Assembly (NCBI GenBank): GCA_029940125.1
Contig: JAOZRP010000024.1
Span: forward strand, 1 to 13,934
Length of the DNA: 13,934 nt
Source: a bacterium
GTDB lineage: Bacteria > Desulfobacterota > Anaeroferrophillalia > Anaeroferrophillales > Anaeroferrophillaceae
Reading direction: 5' to 3'
The position numbers and the translations under genes were made by a program. Position 1 is the stretch's first letter, and each line of letters begins with the position of its first letter. Below the pieces are notes generated by a model that was given only the letters and a program-made list of their open reading frames with translations, made no database searches and had not been told where the DNA came from. This document shows, piece after piece, positions 1 through 5,794 of the stretch.

Positions 1-13
1 CCTGATTTGGGTT

Positions 14-46
14 GCGGGCGCCAAGCCCGCCTTGGCTGGTTTTTTT
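14..46 (+). terminator. Probable rho-independent terminator with two overlapping hairpins
   Basis: Two stems can form but share bases. GCGGGC (14-19) pairs with GCCCGC (25-30), and GCCAAG (20-25) pairs with CTTGGC (31-36). The second stem is followed after TGG by seven T residues (40-46), the usual form of an intrinsic terminator. It probably ends a plus-strand gene lying before the window. The three-base gap before the T run makes it less than ideal. Because the stems exclude each other, an attenuator of yebC is the alternative reading. Confidence 0.55.
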
Positions 47-75
47 AATAACAATAGATTTTTTAAGGTGGGAAG

Positions 76-831
76 ATGTCAGGTCACAATAAATGGAGTT
101 CGATTAAGCATCGCAAAGGGGCGGTAGACGCCAAGCGGGGGAAAATTTTTACCAAATTGATTAAGGAAATAACCGTGGCGGCCCGTCAGGGGGGTGGCGA
201 TGCCGATGCCAATCCCCGCCTGCGCACGGCCATTGCTGCTGCCAAAGCGGTCAATATGCCCAAGGATAATATTGAGCGCTCTATCAAACGGGGTACCGGG
301 GAACTCGAAGGGGTTTCCTATGAAGAGCTGGTTTATGAAGGCTATGGTCCGGGAGGGGTAGCGGTTATGGTCGACATCCTGACGGACAATCGCAACCGGA
401 CGGCGGCTGAACTTCGGCATATTTTCAGCAAAGGCAACGGCAATCTCGGGGAAAGCGGCTGCGTTTCCTGGATGTTTGATACCCGGGGACTGATTGTTTT
501 TGAGAAGGCGAACATTGACGAAGAGGAACTTTTTGATCTGGCCCTGGAGGCCGGTGCCGATGACGTGGAAGAAATAGCTGAAGACGGGACCATTGAGGTG
601 CTCACGACGCCAGAAAACTTCGAGGCGGTGAAGCAGGCCTTTGATGAAAAGGGCTGGTCCTACGTGTCGGCGGAAATTACCAAAATTCCCCAGAATACTG
701 TCAAGCTGGAAGGGAAGGAAGCGGAGCAGATGCTGCGCCTGATGGAGAAAATCGAGGATTCCGACGACGTGCAGAATGTCTACGCCAATTTCGATATTGA
801 CATGGAACTGCTTGAGCGGCTGCAGGGATGA
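76..831 (+). CDS. yebC: YebC/PmpR (TACO1) family protein
   Basis: A full-length YebC/TACO1 family protein of 251 residues, the usual family size. The N-terminus MSGHNKWSSIKHRKGAVDAK is the family hallmark, followed by the conserved stretches PRLRTAIAAAKAVNMPKDNI, YEGYGPGGVAV and DNRNRTAAELRHIFSK. Family members are cytosolic. They were long annotated as transcriptional regulators, and more recent work on bacterial and mitochondrial homologues points to helping ribosomes through proline-rich stretches; which role applies here cannot be read from sequence. AAGGTGG (65-71) is a good ribosome binding site four bases before the ATG. The gene sits 70 bases upstream of ruvC, the common yebC-ruvCAB arrangement, and probably shares its transcript. 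The family call is very secure; the molecular role is not. Confidence 0.97.
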   Translation: MSGHNKWSSIKHRKGAVDAKRGKIFTKLIKEITVAARQGGGDADANPRLRTAIAAAKAVNMPKDNIERSIKRGTGELEGVSYEELVYEGYGPGGVAVMVDILTDNRNRTAAELRHIFSKGNGNLGESGCVSWMFDTRGLIVFEKANIDEEELFDLALEAGADDVEEIAEDGTIEVLTTPENFEAVKQAFDEKGWSYVSAEITKIPQNTVKLEGKEAEQMLRLMEKIEDSDDVQNVYANFDIDMELLERLQG

Positions 832-901
832 AACGCATGAAATGTAGCTTCCGTATTGCCGGGTCTGGATGGGAATGCCGTTCCCGGGTTTTGAACGGCG
901 C

Positions 902-1402
902 ATGTTGATATTAGGAATTGATCCCGGCAGCAGTTCAACCGGTTTCGGCCTGGTGAGAAACGACGGCCGCAACCTCGTGCATGTTCACCATGCCCAGGTC
1001 TCCCTGGCTGCGAAGAAAACCACCTCTCAAAAGCTTGCCCGCCTTTATGCCGCCACCATGGAAATTCTCCGTGAATTTCAACCTGAACAGGCGGCAGTAG
1101 AGGGTATTTTTTATGGCCATAACGTTAAAAGCATGATTGTTCTCGGGCAGGCCCGGGGCGCGGCCATGGTTGCCGTGGCCAACTACGGGCTGGAAATAGC
1201 CGAATATCCTCCGTCAGTGGTGAAGCAGGCGGTGGTGGGTTATGGAAAAGCGACCAAGGAGCAGGTCCAGCAAATGGTTGCCGTGGTTTTGAACCAGCGG
1301 AAAATAGCTGGAGAACATGCCGCCGATGCTCTGGCCGTTGCCATCTGCCACCATCACCATCAGCAGTTGCGGCACTGGGAAGCGAAGGTGAAGCCATTAT
1401 GA
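902..1402 (+). CDS. ruvC: RuvC, Holliday junction resolvase
   Basis: RuvC is the dimeric, magnesium-dependent endonuclease that cuts Holliday junctions brought to it by RuvAB. With the start at 902 the protein has 166 residues and begins MLILGIDPGSSSTG, as the family does. An in-frame ATG at 869 would add 11 residues with no family counterpart and lies at a small hairpin (GGGAA 871-875 with TTCCC 881-885); neither start has a strong ribosome binding site. Acidic residues of the RNase H-like active site are D7, E67 (in AAVEGIFYG) and D142 (in EHAADALA). The position that is Asp138 in E. coli is H139 here; the Thermus enzyme also has His there, so this is a known active variant. The conserved LGQARG and VKQAVVGYGKA segments are present. 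A run of four His follows C149. The stop codon overlaps the ruvA start by four bases (ATGA). Confidence 0.95.
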   Translation: MLILGIDPGSSSTGFGLVRNDGRNLVHVHHAQVSLAAKKTTSQKLARLYAATMEILREFQPEQAAVEGIFYGHNVKSMIVLGQARGAAMVAVANYGLEIAEYPPSVVKQAVVGYGKATKEQVQQMVAVVLNQRKIAGEHAADALAVAICHHHHQQLRHWEAKVKPL

Positions 1403-2007
1403 TTGCCCGCATCTCCGGGAGATTGATTCAGAAGTTGCCGAACCAGGTTATTGTTGATGTCTCCGGGGTCGGCTACAGCTTGCTGGTTTCCGGAAGTACC
1501 TACCGCCAGCTTCCCGAACTGGAGCAGCAGGCCACCTTGTGGGTGACCACCCGCATTCGGGAAGATCACCTGCAGTTGTATGGCTTTTATTCCCAGGATG
1601 AGCAGCAAATGTTTTTGAAACTGCTTTCCGTTTCCGGGGTTGGCCCCAAGCTGGCGCTCAATATAGTTTCTCGGGTTGAAGTAGGTCAACTGGAACAGCT
1701 GCTGGTGAATCAGGATGTCAAGCTGCTGGCCAAGATACCCGGCCTGGGAAAAAAATTGTCCCAGCGCCTGGTGCTTGAACTGGGAGAAGAGTTGAAAAAA
1801 GGGTATGCGGGTTCCTGGAGCCAGGCGGAAATGCAGACCTCGTCCTCCGGTTCCACCAAGCGAAATGAACTGCTGGCGGCGATGGAAAGTCTCGGCTACC
1901 GGCCGACGGACTGTTTGAGTGCTGTTGACCAGGCTCTCCGCGACCGGCCCGAAGAACGGGTGGAGGAGCTGCTGAAGCAGGTTTTGAAAGGGTTGCACAA
2001 TGGATGA
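1399..2007 (+). CDS. ruvA: RuvA, Holliday junction branch migration DNA-binding subunit
   Basis: RuvA tetramers clamp the four-way junction and load the RuvB motor. The 202-residue length is normal. Domain I is an OB fold (about 1-63) beginning MIARISGRLI; the acidic pin residues E55 and D56 lie at the E. coli positions. Domain II has two helix-hairpin-helix DNA-binding motifs, SVSGVGPKLAL (77-87) and KIPGLGKKLSQR (112-123). A Ser/Gly-rich flexible linker (about 134-153) leads to domain III (154-202), which binds RuvB. The start overlaps the ruvC stop by four bases, with GAAGGTG (1384-1390) as ribosome binding site inside ruvC, so translation is likely coupled. The 3' end overlaps ruvB by eight bases. 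Confidence 0.97.
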   Translation: MIARISGRLIQKLPNQVIVDVSGVGYSLLVSGSTYRQLPELEQQATLWVTTRIREDHLQLYGFYSQDEQQMFLKLLSVSGVGPKLALNIVSRVEVGQLEQLLVNQDVKLLAKIPGLGKKLSQRLVLELGEELKKGYAGSWSQAEMQTSSSGSTKRNELLAAMESLGYRPTDCLSAVDQALRDRPEERVEELLKQVLKGLHNG

Positions 2008-2992
2008 TGATCGCCTGGTTGACCGGCAGCCGCTTGCCTCTGACCTGCCTGAAGAAGCCTTCCTGCGACCATCCAGGCTGGCAGAATATGTCGGCCAGCC
2101 TCGTATCAAGGACAATCTGCGGGTTTTTATTGCCGCCGCCTGCGAACGCCATGAGCCGCTTGACCATGTCTTGTTTTCCGGTCCTCCGGGATTGGGAAAA
2201 ACTACCCTGTCTCATATCGTTGCCCGGGAAATGGGGGTTCAGGTCCGAGCCACTTCAGGCCCGGCCATCGAACGGCCCGGGGACCTTGCTGCCATCCTCA
2301 CCAACCTGCAGGAACGCGATGTTCTGTTTATTGATGAAATTCACCGGCTCAACCGGGCGGTGGAGGAAATTCTCTACCCGGCTCTGGAGGATTTTAAACT
2401 GGACATTATTATCGGACAGGGACCTTCCGCTCGCTCTATTCGCCTGGACTTGCCTCCTTTCACTCTGATTGGCGCCACCACCCGTTCCGGGTTGCTGAGT
2501 TCACCGCTCAGGGGTCGATTTGGCATTACTTTTCGCCTTGAATTTTATAGCCTTGATGATCTGAGCCTGATTATTAAACGATCGGCAGCCATTCTGAATC
2601 TTGACATCAACAACCAGGGGGCGGCAGTGATTGCCAGCTGTTCCCGGGGCACCCCCCGGGTGGCCAATCGACTGCTGAAAAGGGTGCGGGATTTTGCCCA
2701 GATTCATGGACAGGGAATGATTACGCCGGACGTGGCCCGCCACGCTCTTGAGCAGATGGAAATCGATACCTATGGCTTTGATCCCCTTGATCGTCAGTAT
2801 ATGTTGGCGATTATCCAAAAGTTCAACGGCGGCCCAGTGGGAATAGAAACCTTGTCTGCGGTTCTTCAGGAAGAGGCCGATACCCTGGAGGATGTCTGTG
2901 AACCCTACCTTTTGCAGCTTGGCTTCCTGGCCCGGACCCCCCGGGGGAGGGTGGCAACTCCCAAAGCCTGTGCCTATTTTGCCTCCGCTTGA
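2000..2992 (+). CDS. ruvB: RuvB, Holliday junction branch migration ATPase
   Basis: RuvB is the hexameric AAA+ motor that pumps DNA through the RuvA-held junction. The protein has 330 residues, typical for the family. Walker A is GPPGLGKTT (61-69) and Walker B LFIDEIH (109-115). Sensor 1 is GATTR (158-162), and the arginine-finger segment is PLRGRFG (169-175). Sensor 2 is RGTPR with R217 or R220. The C-terminal winged helix carries GGPVGIETLSAVLQEEADTL (277-296) and ends near TPRGR. All catalytic parts are intact. The start lies eight bases inside ruvA, with GAAAGGG (1986-1992) seven bases before the ATG. This is the last gene of the yebC-ruvCAB group; no strong terminator follows directly. 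Confidence 0.98.
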   Translation: MDDDRLVDRQPLASDLPEEAFLRPSRLAEYVGQPRIKDNLRVFIAAACERHEPLDHVLFSGPPGLGKTTLSHIVAREMGVQVRATSGPAIERPGDLAAILTNLQERDVLFIDEIHRLNRAVEEILYPALEDFKLDIIIGQGPSARSIRLDLPPFTLIGATTRSGLLSSPLRGRFGITFRLEFYSLDDLSLIIKRSAAILNLDINNQGAAVIASCSRGTPRVANRLLKRVRDFAQIHGQGMITPDVARHALEQMEIDTYGFDPLDRQYMLAIIQKFNGGPVGIETLSAVLQEEADTLEDVCEPYLLQLGFLARTPRGRVATPKACAYFASA

Positions 2993-3149
2993 GCTGGAAG
3001 TGGCTTGAGTAGTGGCCCCTTAACAGCTTATTCCTGAATTTCTGTCACAAAACGCGGTAAAAGCCAACGTTTCACCTGGCATTGCCGGAAGATTACGGCA
3101 GGTTGCTTGAGGGCCGCGAGGTTGTTTTGCCTCTGTTTTGTCCCAGTCG

Positions 3150-3171
3150 GCTGGTGCAGCATTGTTTTTTT
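3150..3171 (+). terminator. Weak candidate terminator after ruvB
   Basis: In the spacer after ruvB, GCTG (3150-3153) can pair with CAGC (3157-3160) around GTG, followed after ATTG by seven T residues (3165-3171). The stem is only four base pairs, so this is a weak candidate, but no better plus-strand terminator is visible between ruvB and the fad genes. An alternative pairing is CAGCAT (3157-3162) with ATGCTG (3176-3181), which would put the T run in the loop. Confidence 0.25.
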
Positions 3172-3204
3172 CCGCATGCTGTCTTCAGAAGGATTCTCCT
3201 TAAA

Positions 3205-3241
3205 TTGACTTTTTCACTTGACAAGCCGGATAAAATGTTTT
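3205..3241 (+). promoter_or_regulatory. Candidate sigma-70 promoter for the fad cluster
   Basis: TTGACT (3205-3210) is a good -35 match, and GATAAA (3229-3234, spacer 18) or TAAAAT (3231-3236, spacer 20) is a fair -10. A second -35-like TTGACA (3218-3223) has no good -10 at 16-18 bases, although TATAAA begins at 3247, too far away. The exact pair is uncertain, but this AT-rich block directly ahead of the palindrome is the only promoter-like stretch in the 295-base spacer. In either reading the palindrome lies at or just after the transcription start, where a bound repressor would block initiation. The rest of the spacer (2993-3204) shows no gene or strong structure beyond the weak hairpin noted at 3150-3171. 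Confidence 0.4.
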
Positions 3242-3245
3242 AGCG

Positions 3246-3273
3246 CTATAAATGAGTGATCATTCATTTATAG
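3246..3273. promoter_or_regulatory. 28-bp palindromic operator, probable FadR (TetR-type) site
   Basis: The left arm CTATAAATGAGTGA (3246-3259) and right arm TCATTCATTTATAG (3260-3273) are reverse complements except for one base (G3256, where symmetry predicts A). Symmetry of 13 of 14 positions per arm is far above chance. The inner TGAATGA-type arms recall the Bacillus FadR box, whose published consensus has TGAATGA and TCATTCA arms; there the arms are separated by four bases, whereas here they abut. The site sits between a promoter-like region and the fadD start, and a TetR-family FadR-like gene follows fadD. That this regulator binds here is inferred. Confidence 0.72.
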
Positions 3274-3287
3274 AAGGGAGGGGAGAA

Positions 3288-5084
3288 ATGAACCTTGTTC
3301 AGGTGTTTTTTGATCAGGTAAAGCGTTATGGTGACCAGCGGGCAATGATGGTTAAACGGGGTGGCCGGTATGTGGATATAAGCTGGAACGAATGGGCGGA
3401 ACATGTTCGTTCCATTGCCGCCGGCTTGCTCTCCCGTGGCTTTCAGCCGGGTGATAAGATTGCTCTGCTTTCCGAAAATCGGCCGGAGTGGGCTTTTGTT
3501 GACTTTGGCGTGCTCAGCATGGGGGGGGCGGATGTTCCCGTGTATCCTACCAACCGACCCAAGCAGATCGCCTTTTTAGTTAATAATTCCGAATCAGGAT
3601 TGATTTTCGTTTCCACTGAAGAGCAGCTGCGCAAAGTTCTCGAAATAAGAGAATCATGCCCTTTGTTGAAAACCATCGTGGTTTTTGATCCGGTTGATGA
3701 TGCCTTGCTGGCCGATGAGAATGTTATTACCCTTTCTTTCCTGGAGGCGGAAGGAAAGGCCTGGCTGCAGGAGAATCCAGGCAAGCTGGAGGCAATCATT
3801 GAAAAAATAAAACCTGATGATCTGGCGACGATTATTTATACTTCCGGTACCACCGGGGAACCAAAAGGGGTAATGCTTACCCACCATAATTTTTACAGCA
3901 ACTGTCAGGGCAGCCTCTCCCGGGCGACGGTTGGTCATGATGATATTGCCCTGTCTCACCTCCCTTTGAGCCATGTTCTTGAGCGCCAGTCTGGCTATTA
4001 TCTGATGGTTTGTGCCGGGGCGACCATTGCCTACGCCGAGGCCATTGATACCGTGCCGCAGAACATGGAAGAGGTGGGGCCGACAATCATGATTAGCGTT
4101 CCGCGACTCTTCGAGAAGATTTACGCTAAAATTTATGACGCGGCCATACAGAGTTCCGGGCTGAAGAAAAAGCTGATGTTCTGGGCTTTCGGGATTGCCG
4201 ATCAGATAGCCGCCTGCAAGGAGGAAAAGAAAACTCCTCCCGCTTTTTTAGCCTGGCAGTACGGTCTGGCTAAAAAACTGGTGTTCAGTAAAATGGGCAA
4301 GAAGCTGGGAGGTCGTCTGCGCTTTTTCGTGTCCGGCGGTGCTCCGTTGCCGAAAAAAATTGCTGAATTTTTTTATGCCACCGGTTATCTTATCCTGGAA
4401 GGGTATGGTCTGACGGAGACTTCGCCGGTCATTGCCGTGAACACCCCCGAGGAACTCAAGTTCGGTACAGTGGGCAAGGTTATTCCCGAGGTGCAGGTGA
4501 AGATTGCCGATGACGGGGAAATTCTGGTCAAGGGGCCGAACGTCACCCAGGGATATTATAAAAATCCCCAGGCAACCGCGGAAGCTTTCGTGGATGGCTG
4601 GTTCTGCACCGGCGACATTGGCAAGCTGGACGATGAAGGTTATTTAAGTATTACCGACCGAAAAAAAGACCTGATTGTAACGGCCGGGGGCAAGAATATC
4701 GCGCCGCAGCACCTTGAGAATTTGCTGAAAACAGATGAATACATCAGTGAAGTCATGCTCTACGGTGACAAGAAGCGCTTTGTCTCCGCTCTGGTGGTGC
4801 CTGATTTTGAGAACCTTGAAAGATATGCCCTGAGCCATGACATCCTTTATACCGACATCCGGGGATTGCTGGAAGATCCTGAAATCATACGGTTATATGA
4901 GCAGCGGATCAAAAAGGTGCATGAAGAAAATGAGATTCCCAGCTACGAACAGATAAAGAAGTTTATTCTGCTGGACAGTGATTTTTCCATGGATGATGAG
5001 GAAATAACCCCTACCATGAAGTTACGGCGGAAGATCGTCACGGCCAAATACCAGCAGCGGTTGGATGCTCTTTATGATGAATAG
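3288..5084 (+). CDS. fadD: Long-chain acyl-CoA synthetase (AMP-forming), FAA1/FadD-like
   Basis: It activates fatty acids to acyl-CoA through an acyl-adenylate, the entry step of beta-oxidation. From ATG 3288 the protein has 598 residues, in the range of the FAA1-type long-chain ligases. Seen in order are the P-loop-like YTSGTTGEPKG (184-194), the adenylate-binding EGYGLTETSP (371-380), TGD (441-443) within the fatty-acyl-CoA synthetase signature DGWFCTGDIGKLDDEGYLSI, DRKKD (457-461), and the C-terminal TPTMKLRRK with probable catalytic Lys578. No membrane segment is seen. An in-frame ATG at 3252 is rejected as start because it lies inside the palindrome and has no ribosome binding site; 3288 is preceded by AAGGGAGGGGAG (3274-3285). 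The gene overlaps the start of the TetR regulator, so the two are co-transcribed. The exact chain-length preference cannot be read from sequence. Confidence 0.93.
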   Translation: MNLVQVFFDQVKRYGDQRAMMVKRGGRYVDISWNEWAEHVRSIAAGLLSRGFQPGDKIALLSENRPEWAFVDFGVLSMGGADVPVYPTNRPKQIAFLVNNSESGLIFVSTEEQLRKVLEIRESCPLLKTIVVFDPVDDALLADENVITLSFLEAEGKAWLQENPGKLEAIIEKIKPDDLATIIYTSGTTGEPKGVMLTHHNFYSNCQGSLSRATVGHDDIALSHLPLSHVLERQSGYYLMVCAGATIAYAEAIDTVPQNMEEVGPTIMISVPRLFEKIYAKIYDAAIQSSGLKKKLMFWAFGIADQIAACKEEKKTPPAFLAWQYGLAKKLVFSKMGKKLGGRLRFFVSGGAPLPKKIAEFFYATGYLILEGYGLTETSPVIAVNTPEELKFGTVGKVIPEVQVKIADDGEILVKGPNVTQGYYKNPQATAEAFVDGWFCTGDIGKLDDEGYLSITDRKKDLIVTAGGKNIAPQHLENLLKTDEYISEVMLYGDKKRFVSALVVPDFENLERYALSHDILYTDIRGLLEDPEIIRLYEQRIKKVHEENEIPSYEQIKKFILLDSDFSMDDEEITPTMKLRRKIVTAKYQQRLDALYDE

Positions 5085-5703
5085 TAAAATACCGGTGGAA
5101 TCCCGAAAGCGGGAGAAATACATGGCCATTATCGATGCCGCCCTGGAAGCGTTTGCTGAATATGGCTATCATAACTGCCAGGTAGCCAAGATTGCCCGCC
5201 AGGCCGGCATTGCCGATGGGACCATTTATCTCTACTTTGCCAATAAGGAAGACCTGCTGGTTTCCGTGTTTCGTGAGAAAATGATCGAGTTTATCAGTCA
5301 GTTGAAGGTTTTGCTCGAGGACTATGACGACGTCATGGAGAAGCTTTCGGTCCTGGTGCACTTCCATTTCAACCATCTGGAGAAAAATCCTTCACTGGCC
5401 AATTTTTTGCAGATTCAACTTCGCCAGTCGGACAATTACATCCGTTCCGGCATTGCCGACCCACTGAAACAGTATTATCAAATAATAGAGGAATTGGTTG
5501 ATGAAGCTAAGCGCCAGGGCTATTTTAATGCTGCTATTAATACAAAGGTAGCCCGGGAAGTCATTTTTGGCAGCATGGATGAAATTGTCAGCTGCTGGGT
5601 TTTCAACAACCGCAAGTATTCCCTCAGTAAAAATGCTGCCGATGTCCTGACCATTTTGCGAAACGGACTGACGGCCGAAAAAAGTTTGAACGATAAAGCT
5701 TGA
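5074..5703 (+). CDS. fadR: TetR-family regulator, FadR-like (fatty acid degradation repressor)
   Basis: A TetR-family repressor of about 209 residues. The N-terminal helix-turn-helix (about 33-55) reads QVAKIARQAGIADGTIYLYF, followed by NKEDLL. As recalled, Bacillus FadR is very similar here (KYMQIIDAA, QVSKIAKQAGVADGTIYLYF, NKEDIL) and again near the C-terminus (IFGSMDEIVSCWV and RKYSL here). Family members of this type bind long-chain acyl-CoA in the C-terminal domain, which releases the DNA and derepresses beta-oxidation genes. ATGs at 5065, 5074 and 5077 are in frame; 5074 is chosen for its spacing from GGA (5063-5065), but the ribosome binding site is poor. The start lies inside the fadD end, suggesting translational coupling. 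Its likely target is the 3246-3273 palindrome, making the locus autoregulated. Family is certain; the FadR role is well supported by similarity and context. Confidence 0.88.
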   Translation: MMNSKIPVESRKREKYMAIIDAALEAFAEYGYHNCQVAKIARQAGIADGTIYLYFANKEDLLVSVFREKMIEFISQLKVLLEDYDDVMEKLSVLVHFHFNHLEKNPSLANFLQIQLRQSDNYIRSGIADPLKQYYQIIEELVDEAKRQGYFNAAINTKVAREVIFGSMDEIVSCWVFNNRKYSLSKNAADVLTILRNGLTAEKSLNDKA

Positions 5704-5738
5704 AATTACGACGATGGAAGAGAATTTAAGGAGTATTT

Positions 5739-5764
5739 GATAAATGAATGAACAATCACCCATA
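5739..5764. promoter_or_regulatory. Degenerate second FadR-type operator before fadE
   Basis: Set against the symmetric sequence read from the fadD palindrome (arm TATAAATGAATGA and its complement), this stretch matches 12 of 13 bases in the left half (GATAAATGAATGA, 5739-5751) and 8 of 13 in the right half (5752-5764). It lies 23 bases upstream of the fadE ATG, in the 83-base gap after the regulator gene. It may be a weaker binding site for the same repressor. No convincing promoter accompanies it, and in an AT-rich leader a one-sided match could arise by chance. Confidence 0.4.
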
Positions 5765-5794
5765 ATTTTAAAAGGAGGAAAAAACAATGAGTAA
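5744..5794 (+). CDS. Possible 16-codon leader ORF overlapping the fadE start
   Basis: An ATG at 5744 has a strong Shine-Dalgarno AAGGAG (5728-5733) ten bases upstream, which serves no annotated gene. It opens a 16-codon frame, MNEQSPIILKGGKNNE, ending TAA at 5792-5794. The stop overlaps the fadE ATG (5787) by eight bases, in a different frame. The arrangement resembles a leader peptide that couples translation to fadE, but fadE has its own excellent AGGAGG site (5773-5778), which lies within the little ORF. The peptide has no recognisable feature. It may be fortuitous. Confidence 0.22.
   Translation: MNEQSPIILKGGKNNE

Noticed and set aside
1360..2115. A 251-codon minus-strand frame opposite ruvA
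   Set aside because: ruvA and the overlapping ruvB start are secure on the plus strand; the opposite frame has no recognisable family.
3083..3100. TGCCG/CGGCA inverted repeat after ruvB as a terminator
   Set aside because: The stem is five pairs with an eight-base loop and no T run follows, so it does not meet the form of an intrinsic terminator.
3218..3252. TTGACA with TATAAA at 3247 as the fadD promoter pair
   Set aside because: The spacer would be 23 bases, too long for a sigma-70 promoter; the pair starting at TTGACT 3205 is more plausible.
3252..3287. An upstream ATG extending fadD by 12 codons
   Set aside because: It lies inside the palindrome, has no ribosome binding site, and adds residues outside the family N-terminus; ATG 3288 has a strong purine-rich site just upstream.
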